Below, piece after piece: positions 1 to 4,531 of a stretch of DNA of 5,070 nucleotides. A program made the position numbers and the translations under genes. The stretch covers positions 1-5,070 of the forward strand of contig JALXER010000236.1 of the NCBI GenBank assembly GCA_027069385.1, written 5' to 3'. How positions within the stretch are numbered: position 1 is the stretch's first letter; every line of letters begins with the position of its first letter. This DNA is from Paracoccaceae bacterium (GTDB taxonomy: Bacteria > Pseudomonadota > Alphaproteobacteria > Rhodobacterales > Rhodobacteraceae). The notes beneath the pieces were generated by a model, which searched no databases, was not told where the DNA came from, and saw only the letters and a list, made by a program, of their open reading frames with translations.

Positions 1-59
1 CCACTGGAATCAGGGGTTACCGTTGTGGGCCGCCCAGTGATGTTGATAAAGGAAAAACA
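1..59 (+). other. Upstream flank of rpmC; possible tail of a preceding gene
   Basis: In the standard gene order rplP (L16) precedes rpmC, but none of the three forward frames here reads like an L16 C-terminus. Frame 1 stays open and would end at a TGA at 61-63, overlapping the rpmC start as ATGA; its last residues would be PVMLIKEKQ. Frame 2 ends at a TGA at 38-40 (last residues LPLWAAQ) and would leave an AT-rich leader of about 20 bases. The AAAGGA at 48-53 is a good Shine-Dalgarno for rpmC. Either frame could be the end of an extra gene between rplP and rpmC, or the stretch may be non-coding. The window is too short to decide. Confidence 0.3.
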
Positions 60-266
60 ATGAACGCCAAGGAATTGCGGGAAAAGACTCCCGACGAGCT
101 CAAAACCGAGCTTGAAACGTTGAAGAAAGAGAGCTTCAACCTGCGTTTTCAGGGGGCTACCGGCCAGCTGGAAAACACATCGCGCATGCGCACGGTTCGC
201 CGCGCCGCTGCCCGCGTGAAAACGATTTTGAATGAAAAAGCCGCCGCCGCGGCCGAGCAAGGGTAA
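60..266 (+). CDS. rpmC: 50S ribosomal protein L29
   Basis: This is L29, a small two-helix protein of the large subunit that binds 23S rRNA near the peptide exit tunnel and, in studied bacteria, helps form the docking site for trigger factor and SRP. At 68 residues it has the usual length. The N-terminal helix starts MNAKELREKTPDELKTEL, the FNLRFQ motif lies at 26-31, and the second helix has the typical RTVRRAAARVKT stretch (44-55). An Ala-rich tail (AAAAAEQG) extends slightly beyond the core. The ATG at 60 is supported by AAAGGA at 48-53. The gene sits five bases ahead of rpsQ, as expected for the spc operon. Identification rests on motif and gene order and is secure. Confidence 0.97.
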   Translation: MNAKELREKTPDELKTELETLKKESFNLRFQGATGQLENTSRMRTVRRAAARVKTILNEKAAAAAEQG

Positions 267-271
267 GACAG

Positions 272-502
272 ATGCCAAAGCGTATATTGCAGGGCACGGT
301 CACATCCGATGCCAACACCCAGACCGTAACCGTATCCGTTGAACGTCGTTTCAAGCATCCGGTTTACGCCAAGACCATCCGCAAGTCCAAAAAATACCGG
401 GCCCACGATGAGAAAGAGCAATTCAAGGTAGGTGACAAAGTTCGGATTATCGAATGCGCGCCGATCTCGAAGACCAAACGCTGGACCGTGCTGACAGACT
501 AG
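272..502 (+). CDS. rpsQ: 30S ribosomal protein S17
   Basis: S17 is an OB-fold protein that binds 16S rRNA early in assembly of the 5' domain of the small subunit. The 76-residue product opens MPKRILQGTVTSDANTQTVTV, the first strands of the OB fold. It ends with the family signature GDKVRIIECAPISKTKRW (54-71). It is somewhat shorter than the E. coli protein, with little after the signature, which is common in alphaproteobacteria. The start codon is five bases after the rpmC stop. Its Shine-Dalgarno is weak: the best match is AAGGG at 259-263, inside the last rpmC codons, so it probably depends on ribosomes finishing rpmC. It is followed by the longest gap within the cluster. Confidence 0.97.
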   Translation: MPKRILQGTVTSDANTQTVTVSVERRFKHPVYAKTIRKSKKYRAHDEKEQFKVGDKVRIIECAPISKTKRWTVLTD

Positions 503-523
503 CACACCAGCTTAATCGAAACC

Positions 524-549
524 GTGGGGCTTAACTGCACTGTCCCCAC
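524..549 (+). promoter_or_regulatory. Inverted repeat in the rpsQ-rplN leader
   Basis: GTGGGG (524-529) pairs perfectly with CCCCAC (544-549) around a 14-base loop, inside the only sizeable gap (503-566) of the ribosomal cluster. The stem ends six bases before the rplN Shine-Dalgarno GGGAG (555-559). No U-run follows, so it is unlikely to be an intrinsic terminator, and I see no good -35/-10 pair for an internal promoter. It may be an mRNA structure that affects rplN translation or stability. The pairing is seen directly; the role is inferred. Confidence 0.4.
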
Positions 550-566
550 AGGTCGGGAGTAAAATT

Positions 567-935
567 ATGATCCAGATGCAGACAAACCTTGAGGTGGCTG
601 ACAACAGCGGCGCACGCCGTGTTCAGTGTATCAAGGTTCTGGGTGGTTCCAAACGACGTTACGCCTCTGTTGGCGATATTATCGTTGTTTCGGTGAAAGA
701 AGCCATCCCGCGCGGACGCGTGAAAAAAGGTGACGTGCGCAAGGCCGTCGTCGTTCGTACCAAACAGGCCGTTCGTCGCCCCGATGGCACCGCCATCCGG
801 TTTGACGGCAATGCCGCCGTGATTCTGAATACCGCCGGAGAGCCGATGGGTACGCGTATTTTCGGGCCGGTGGTGCGCGAGTTGCGCGCCAAGAACTTTA
901 TGAAAATCATTTCACTTGCTCCGGAGGTGCTGTAA
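567..935 (+). CDS. rplN: 50S ribosomal protein L14
   Basis: L14 is a beta-barrel protein on the subunit interface of the 50S particle. It contacts 23S rRNA and takes part in an inter-subunit bridge to 16S rRNA; in bacteria its surface is also the target of the silencing factor RsfS. The 122 residues match the family's fixed length. Landmarks are DNSGARRVQCIKVLGGS (12-28), VGDIIVVSVKEAIPRG (35-50), KKGDVRKAVVVRT (53-65), the RFDGNAAVIL strand (78-87) and the C-terminal IFGPVVRELRAKNFMKIISL (98-117) followed by APEVL. The start has GGGAG at 555-559, seven bases upstream. The TAA stop shares its last base with the next ATG (TAATG), indicating coupling to rplX. Confidence 0.98.
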   Translation: MIQMQTNLEVADNSGARRVQCIKVLGGSKRRYASVGDIIVVSVKEAIPRGRVKKGDVRKAVVVRTKQAVRRPDGTAIRFDGNAAVILNTAGEPMGTRIFGPVVRELRAKNFMKIISLAPEVL

Positions 936-1249
936 TGGCTGCTAAACTCCGCAAAGGTGACCGGGTGATCGTGCTGACCGGCAAGGACAAGGGCAAAGAG
1001 GGTGAGATCACCCAAATGATGCCCGCCGAGGGCAAAGCCCTGGTTGATGGTGTGAACATGGCGATCCGCCACACCAAACAAAGCCAGACGGCGCAGGGCG
1101 GCCGCGTGCCCCAGGCAACGCCGATTCAGATATCCAACCTTGCACTGGTTGACCCCGACAAGGGTGGCGCAACGCGCGTTGGTTTCAAAATGGTTGACGG
1201 CAAAAAAGTCCGTTTTGCCAAAAAATCGGGGGAAGTGATCGATGGCTGA
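935..1249 (+). CDS. rplX: 50S ribosomal protein L24
   Basis: L24 is one of the two assembly-initiator proteins of the 50S subunit; it binds the 5' domain of 23S rRNA and later lies by the tunnel exit. The 104-residue product has an N-terminal KOW motif (about 5-30, with RKGDRVIVLTGKDKGKEGEI), the VDGVNMAIRHTK strand (37-48), PIQISNLALVDP (63-74) and RVGFK (81-85), all typical of L24. Its ATG overlaps the rplN stop by one base and is served by CCGGAGG at 921-927, within the last rplN codons. Its own end overlaps the start of rplE by eight bases. No abnormalities are seen. Confidence 0.98.
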   Translation: MAAKLRKGDRVIVLTGKDKGKEGEITQMMPAEGKALVDGVNMAIRHTKQSQTAQGGRVPQATPIQISNLALVDPDKGGATRVGFKMVDGKKVRFAKKSGEVIDG

Positions 1250-1808
1250 TTATACACCTCGCCTTAAATCTCTTTACGCTGACAGCATCCGTGCTGAAAT
1301 GAAAAAAGAGTTTGGCTATAAAAACGATATGCAGATCCCGAAACTGGACAAGATTGTCCTGAATATGGGTATCGGTGAATGTGTTGCCGACAGCAAGAAA
1401 ATCCGTTCGGCTGTGGCCGACATGGAAGTGATCGCCGGCCAGAAGCCCGTAATCACCAGGGCGCGCAACTCTATCGCGGGTTTCAAGGTGCGCGAAGGCA
1501 TGCCGCTGGGCTGTAAAGTGACCCTTCGCGGTGACCGCATGTACGAATTTCTGGACCGGTTTATCACCGTTGCCATGCCGCGTATTCGCGACTTTCGTGG
1601 TGCCAATCCCAAATCCTTTGACGGCCGTGGCAACTATGCCATGGGCATCAAGGAACACATCATTTTCGCTGAAATCGATTTCGACAAAGTGGATGAAATC
1701 TGGGGTATGGACATCGTTATGTGCACCACCGCTGACAGCAACGCCGAGGCAAAATCGCTGTTGAAGCATTTCAACATGCCTTTCCCGGCCGAGTCGGAAG
1801 GAGAATAA
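1242..1808 (+). CDS. rplE: 50S ribosomal protein L5
   Basis: L5 binds 5S rRNA in the central protuberance of the large subunit and contacts the P-site tRNA and the S13 bridge. The 188-residue protein carries the family signature KIVLNMGIGE (37-46), the block GQKPVITRARNSIAGFKVRE (66-85), GCKVTLRGDRMYEFLDRF (90-107) and PRIRDFRG (113-120). It is a few residues longer than E. coli L5, with a C-terminal PAESEGE tail. That tail also encodes the AAGGAG Shine-Dalgarno (1798-1803) of rpsN. The start overlaps rplX by eight bases and is preceded by GGGGGAAG (1228-1235). In E. coli the start of this gene is the binding site for the operon repressor S8; whether that holds here is open. Confidence 0.98.
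   Translation: MADYTPRLKSLYADSIRAEMKKEFGYKNDMQIPKLDKIVLNMGIGECVADSKKIRSAVADMEVIAGQKPVITRARNSIAGFKVREGMPLGCKVTLRGDRMYEFLDRFITVAMPRIRDFRGANPKSFDGRGNYAMGIKEHIIFAEIDFDKVDEIWGMDIVMCTTADSNAEAKSLLKHFNMPFPAESEGE
1283..1296 (+). promoter_or_regulatory. Small hairpin in early rplE codons, possible S8-type site
   Basis: CAGCA (1283-1287) pairs with TGCTG (1292-1296) across a TCCG loop, about 40 bases inside rplE (codons 14-18). In E. coli, S8 represses the spc operon by binding a structure around the start of rplE, so a hairpin in this area is of interest. The sequence does not show the characteristic S8 core as I can judge it, and a five-base stem in coding DNA can arise by chance. Treat it as a weak candidate. 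Confidence 0.15.
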
Positions 1809-1811
1809 TCA

Positions 1812-2117
1812 ATGGCAAAAGTATCCATGATCAATCGTGAGAAAAAGCGCCAGAAGCTGGTGGCGAAATACGCTGAAAAGCGCGCCGAGCTGAAAGCGAT
1901 CACGAAGAACCTAGACCTGCCGATGGAGGAGCGCTTCAAGGCGGTTCTGAAACTGGCAAAACTGCCGCGCGACAGCTCGGCAACCCGTCTGCATAACCGT
2001 TGTGAAGTATCCGGTCGGCCCAAGGCCTATTACCGCAAGCTTCGCATGTCCCGTATCGCGCTGCGCGATCTGGCCTCCAAAGGCGAGATCCCCGGCATGG
2101 TCAAATCCAGCTGGTAA
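1812..2117 (+). CDS. rpsN: 30S ribosomal protein S14 (zinc-free type)
   Basis: S14 is a late-binding protein of the 30S head, near the S3/S10 cluster and the A site. This is the longer, 101-residue form. It has a basic helical N-terminus (REKKRQKLVAKYAEKRAELK, 9-28) and the conserved NRCEVSGRP (62-70), YYRKLRMSRIALR (73-85) and GEIPGMVKSSW (91-101) end. Only one cysteine (Cys64) is present, so the two CxxC pairs of the zinc-binding paralogue are absent; this is the C-minus type that does not depend on zinc. It starts three bases after rplE, eight bases after AAGGAG. Confidence 0.98.
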   Translation: MAKVSMINREKKRQKLVAKYAEKRAELKAITKNLDLPMEERFKAVLKLAKLPRDSSATRLHNRCEVSGRPKAYYRKLRMSRIALRDLASKGEIPGMVKSSW

Positions 2118-2129
2118 GGAGCATATAAA

Positions 2130-2528
2130 ATGAATTTGAATGATCCTATCGGCGATATGCTGACCCGCATCCGCAACGCGCAGATGCGTAACAAATCCAC
2201 CTGTAAATCGCCGGCTTCCAAGCTGCGCGGTTGGGTGCTCGACGTGCTGGAAGCCGAGGGCTACATTCGTGGCTACGAAGCAGGCATGGACAGCGAAGGC
2301 AAACCGGAAATCGAAATTTCACTGAAATATTTTGATGGTGAGCCGGTCATCCGTGAACTGAAACGTGTTTCGACCCCCGGTCGCCGCGTTTATGTGGGGG
2401 TCAAGGACATCCCGCAGGTTCGTCAAGGCCTTGGTGTGGCGATTGTGTCTACGCCCAAAGGTGTCATGTCTGATGCACAGGCTCGGGTCGACAATGTCGG
2501 CGGCGAAGTCCTCTGCACGGTATTTTAG
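2130..2528 (+). CDS. rpsH: 30S ribosomal protein S8
   Basis: S8 is a primary 16S rRNA binder that organises the central domain of the small subunit. In E. coli it is also the translational repressor of this operon. The 132-residue protein has the N-terminal DPIGDMLTRIRNAQ (5-18), STPGRRVY (81-88) and the C-terminal rRNA-binding signature from LGVAIVSTPKGVMSD (101-115) to VGGEVLCTVF (123-132), with the Ser-Thr-x-x-Gly loop intact. The Shine-Dalgarno AAGGAG (2116-2121) overlaps the TAA of rpsN. Autoregulation of this operon is known from E. coli and not shown by this sequence. Confidence 0.98.
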   Translation: MNLNDPIGDMLTRIRNAQMRNKSTCKSPASKLRGWVLDVLEAEGYIRGYEAGMDSEGKPEIEISLKYFDGEPVIRELKRVSTPGRRVYVGVKDIPQVRQGLGVAIVSTPKGVMSDAQARVDNVGGEVLCTVF

Positions 2529-2537
2529 GGGATTATC

Positions 2538-3071
2538 ATGTCAAGAATTGGTAAAAAACCCGTTGAAATGCCTGCCGGTGTATCGGCTACGGTTTCGGGC
2601 CAGCAGATCGAGGTCAAGGGGCCTTCGGGCACCCGCAGCTTCAAGGCAACCGATGATGTGGACATCACCGTTGACGGCAACGTGATTACGGTGAAACCGC
2701 GCGGCTCGTCCAAACGGGCGCGCCAGCAATGGGGCATGTCCCGCACCCAGATCCAGAACCTGGTTACCGGTGTTACCACCGGTTTCAAGAAAGAACTGGA
2801 ACTGCAGGGTATCGGTTATCGTGCCACGTTGCAGGGCAATGTGTTGAAACTGGCGCTTGGCTATAGCCACGACGTTTTGTTCGACATTCCCGAAGGCGTG
2901 AAAATCACGGTTCCCAAGCAGACCGAGATCATCATCGAGGGCAACGACCAACAGCAGGTTGGGCAGGTTGCCGCGAATATCCGCGAATGGCGTAAACCCG
3001 AACCTTACAAAGGCAAAGGCATCCACTATAAGGGTGAATTTGTTTTCCGTAAGGAAGGCAAGAAGAAATAA
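2538..3071 (+). CDS. rplF: 50S ribosomal protein L6
   Basis: L6 is a two-domain protein near the factor-binding centre and sarcin-ricin loop of the 50S subunit. The 177 residues form the two repeated L6 domains (about 1-82 and 83-177). They begin MSRIGKKPVEMPAGV and include NLVTGVTTGFKKELELQGIG (74-93), YRATLQGN (94-101), LALGYSHDV (105-113) and the signature PEPYKGKGIHYKGE (154-167) near the basic C-terminus KEGKKK. Length is normal. The Shine-Dalgarno AGGGGAT (2527-2533) starts within the rpsH TAG stop. It lies nine bases after rpsH and twelve before rplR. Confidence 0.98.
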   Translation: MSRIGKKPVEMPAGVSATVSGQQIEVKGPSGTRSFKATDDVDITVDGNVITVKPRGSSKRARQQWGMSRTQIQNLVTGVTTGFKKELELQGIGYRATLQGNVLKLALGYSHDVLFDIPEGVKITVPKQTEIIIEGNDQQQVGQVAANIREWRKPEPYKGKGIHYKGEFVFRKEGKKK

Positions 3072-3083
3072 GGAGCGTAAACA

Positions 3084-3443
3084 ATGGCACAAACAAAACG
3101 AGAATTGTTCCAGAAACGTCGTATGCGCGTCCGGAACCGCCTTCGCAAAAACGCACGCGGTCGCCTGCGTCTTTCTGTTCATCGCTCCGGCAAGAACATC
3201 TCGGTTCAGATCATCGACGATCTGAACGGCGTAACGCTGGCTTCGGCCTCGTCGCTAGAGAAATCGCTGGGTGTGGTTGGCAAGAACAACATCGAGGCTT
3301 CGGCCAGGATCGGTTCTGAAATCGCCAAACGCGCCAAGAAAGCCGGTATCGAGGAATGTTATTTTGATCGCGGAGGCTTCCTGTACCACGGGAAAGTCAA
3401 AGCGCTTGCAGATGCTGCCCGTGAGGGCGGCCTGAAATTCTAG
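3084..3443 (+). CDS. rplR: 50S ribosomal protein L18
   Basis: L18 binds 5S rRNA together with L5 and places it in the central protuberance. The 119-residue protein starts with the basic, flexible arm KRELFQKRRMRVRNRLRK (5-22). It continues through LRLSVHRSGKNISVQIIDD (28-46) and the Gly-rich GVVGKNN turn, and ends with the family signature FDRGGFLYHGKVKALADA (94-111) and REGGLKF. Its Shine-Dalgarno (AAGGAG, 3070-3075) is fused to the rplF stop as TAAGGAG, eight bases before the ATG. No unusual residues or length changes are seen. Confidence 0.98.
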   Translation: MAQTKRELFQKRRMRVRNRLRKNARGRLRLSVHRSGKNISVQIIDDLNGVTLASASSLEKSLGVVGKNNIEASARIGSEIAKRAKKAGIEECYFDRGGFLYHGKVKALADAAREGGLKF

Positions 3444-3453
3444 GAGGTAGATT

Positions 3454-4035
3454 ATGGCAAGAGATGACAATAATCGCCGGGGTAAACGTCGCGATCGCGA
3501 TGAAACGCCGGAATTCGCCGATCGCCTCGTAGCGATTAACCGCGTATCCAAAACCGTGAAAGGTGGTAAACGCTTCGGCTTTGCCGCGCTGGTGGTTGTG
3601 GGTGACCAAAAAGGCCGCGTCGGCTTTGGCAAAGGCAAAGCGAAAGAGGTCCCCGAGGCCATTCGCAAAGCAACCGAACAGGCCAAACGCCAGATGATCC
3701 GGGTGCCGCTGCGCGAAGGGCGCACGCTGCATCACGATATCAAAGGGAACCACGGTGCCGGTCATGTGACCATGCGGACCGCCCCGGTGGGGACCGGCAT
3801 TATTGCCGGTGGCCCGATGCGTGCGGTGTTTGAAATGCTGGGATTGCAGGACGTGGTGGCAAAATCCACCGGTTCGCAGAACCCGTATAACATGATCCGC
3901 GCGACCATGGACGGCCTGAAAAAACAGGGCAGCCCGCGCAACATTGCGCAACGTCGCGGCAAGAAGGTCTCTGACATTCTGCCCGCACGTCCCGAAGCCC
4001 CCGCAGCGCCCGAAGCGGCGCCTGCCGAAGCTTAA
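3454..4035 (+). CDS. rpsE: 30S ribosomal protein S5 with Ala/Pro/Glu tail
   Basis: S5 sits at the mRNA entry side of the 30S subunit and is known for ram (accuracy) and spectinomycin-resistance mutations. After a charged N-terminal extension (RRGKRRDRDET, 8-18), the S5 double-stranded-RNA-binding fold covers about 21-85. It includes the loop VSKTVKGGKRFGF (31-43), intact relative to the sensitive form, and GRVGFGKGKAKEV (54-66). The C-terminal domain carries GAGHVTMRTAPVGTGIIAGG (101-120) and STGSQNPYNMIRAT (138-151). At 193 residues it exceeds E. coli S5 because of the N-terminal extension and the tail ARPEAPAAPEAAPAEA (178-193). The Shine-Dalgarno AGGAGGT (3442-3448) is the strongest of the cluster and overlaps the rplR stop. 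Confidence 0.98.
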   Translation: MARDDNNRRGKRRDRDETPEFADRLVAINRVSKTVKGGKRFGFAALVVVGDQKGRVGFGKGKAKEVPEAIRKATEQAKRQMIRVPLREGRTLHHDIKGNHGAGHVTMRTAPVGTGIIAGGPMRAVFEMLGLQDVVAKSTGSQNPYNMIRATMDGLKKQGSPRNIAQRRGKKVSDILPARPEAPAAPEAAPAEA

Positions 4036-4047
4036 AGGAGCTGAACA

Positions 4048-4236
4048 ATGGCTAAAACGATCGTTGTAAAGCAGGTGGGCTCGCCCATCCGCCGCCCCAA
4101 AGACCAGTTGGCAACCCTGAAGGGCCTCGGCCTGAACAAGATGCACAAAACCCGCGAGTTGGAAGATACCCCTTCTATTCGCGGCATGGTCAACAAGATT
4201 TCGCACATGGTCGAGATCATCGAAGAAAAAGGCTAA
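4048..4236 (+). CDS. rpmD: 50S ribosomal protein L30
   Basis: L30 is a small alpha/beta protein of the 50S subunit that contacts 23S rRNA, and it is the last ribosomal gene here. The 62-residue product matches the family in length. It contains KTIVVKQVGSPIRRPKDQ (3-20), TLKGLGLNKM (23-32) and DTPSIRGMVNKISHMVEIIE (40-59). AAAGGAG (4034-4040) lies seven bases ahead and overlaps the rpsE stop. In most bacteria rplO (L15) and secY follow immediately. Here the TAA is followed within 40 bases by a palindrome and a strong terminator, so L30 closes this transcript. Confidence 0.97.
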   Translation: MAKTIVVKQVGSPIRRPKDQLATLKGLGLNKMHKTRELEDTPSIRGMVNKISHMVEIIEEKG

Positions 4237-4241
4237 CGGAT

Positions 4242-4259
4242 GGCGGGCTGAAGCCCGCC
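4242..4259. repeat. GC-rich palindrome, likely dispersed intergenic repeat
   Basis: GGCGGGC (4242-4248) and GCCCGCC (4253-4259) form a perfect seven-base stem around TGAA; on the other strand, with its flank, it reads GTAGGGCGGGCTTCAGCCC and onward. Palindromes of this GGCGGGCTGAAGCCCGCC type are, to my recollection, scattered between genes in many proteobacteria, much like REP elements. It starts six bases after the rpmD stop and lacks a following T-run, so it is not itself a normal terminator. As RNA it could protect the 3' end of the operon transcript. Copy number in this genome cannot be seen from the window. Confidence 0.5.
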
Positions 4260-4269
4260 CTACGAATAT

Positions 4270-4307
4270 GAAAGCGCCCCGGAGGAAACTTCGGGGCGTT
4301 TTCTTTT
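4270..4307 (+). terminator. Intrinsic terminator ending the ribosomal operon
   Basis: A stem of about 15 pairs joins 4270-4284 with 4289-4303: a GC core CGCCCCG/CGGGGCG (4275-4281/4292-4298), two G-T wobbles, and a GAAA tetraloop (4285-4288) closed by G-C. It runs into a T-rich tract, TTTTCTTTT (4299-4307). The A-run on the 5' side (4271-4273) mirrors the T-run, so it may also stop weak transcription from the opposite direction. It lies 34 bases after the rpmD stop and should end most transcripts there. Confidence 0.9.
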
Positions 4308-4520
4308 ATCAGGGTTTGTTGCCCGGTTCCGGGAAGTTCTTTCAGCCCTGCCCTCTGCCTTTGTAGATGATTTCCGATTGGGCAAAGGGCGCACCGTTCG
4401 GGGAGGGGTGGATAATATTTGACCAGATAGTTGAAATTTATGATCAAGTCCACTAAACCCTGTTTCGCGCCATAAATCTGCCACAAATGATTCTTAGATA
4501 GGGTGGCGTAAATGTTGAAT
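4308..4520. other. Intergenic stretch without a convincing gene
   Basis: Between the terminator and the next ribosome-binding site I find no reading frame that resembles a protein in either direction; the long minus-strand frame crossing this area runs through the terminator and the signal-peptide codons of the next gene. Two minor palindromes are visible: CCCGG-TT-CCGGG (4322-4333) and CCTTTG/CAAAGG (4358-4363/4383-4388). The second half (from about 4410) is clearly AT-richer, as expected of a promoter region for the downstream gene. This is where rplO and secY would be expected in the common gene order. Confidence 0.6.
4419..4444 (+). promoter_or_regulatory. Weak candidate promoter for the small exported protein
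   Basis: TTGACC (4419-4424) resembles a -35 box, and TATGAT (4439-4444) differs from the -10 consensus at one base. The spacer is only 14 bases, shorter than the usual 16-18, which counts against it. It lies in the AT-rich part of the intergenic region, about 90 bases before the TTG start at 4532. Since the terminator upstream isolates this gene from the ribosomal operon, some promoter must lie between 4308 and 4520, but the exact one is uncertain. Confidence 0.2.
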
Positions 4521-4524
4521 GGAG
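4521..4524 (+). promoter_or_regulatory. Ribosome-binding site deciding a TTG start
   Basis: GGAG is placed seven bases before TTG at 4532, a normal distance. No ATG or GTG in the same frame lies upstream, and the nearest ATG codons (4512 and 4542) are out of frame. This supports initiation at TTG. The only close in-frame alternative, GTG at 4568, has no Shine-Dalgarno and would remove the n-region of the signal peptide. Confidence 0.6.
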
Positions 4525-4531
4525 TTGTGAT

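Noticed and set aside
149..505. 118-codon minus-strand open frame opposite rpmC and rpsQ
   Set aside because: It lies antisense to two clearly conserved ribosomal genes, has no recognisable protein character, and results from their codon usage.
1185..1769. 194-codon minus-strand open frame opposite rplE
   Set aside because: It is fully antisense to L5, is His/Phe-rich, and shows no family resemblance; a typical mirror frame of a GC-biased gene.
2761..2785. Short repeated GGTTACCGG-like units within rplF
   Set aside because: They encode the conserved VTGVTTG segment of L6, so the repetition is explained by the protein.
2541..3182. 213-codon minus-strand open frame opposite rplF and the start of rplR
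   Set aside because: It covers the whole of L6 in antisense and resembles no protein family; the sense genes explain the sequence completely.
3397..4206. 269-codon minus-strand open frame opposite rpsE and rpmD
   Set aside because: It is the longest frame in the window but is antisense to S5 and L30, whose codon periodicity creates it; composition is odd (many His, Gly, Arg).
4411..4418. GATAATAT as a -10 box
   Set aside because: No acceptable -35 element is found 16-18 bases upstream; kept only as part of the AT-rich promoter-like area.
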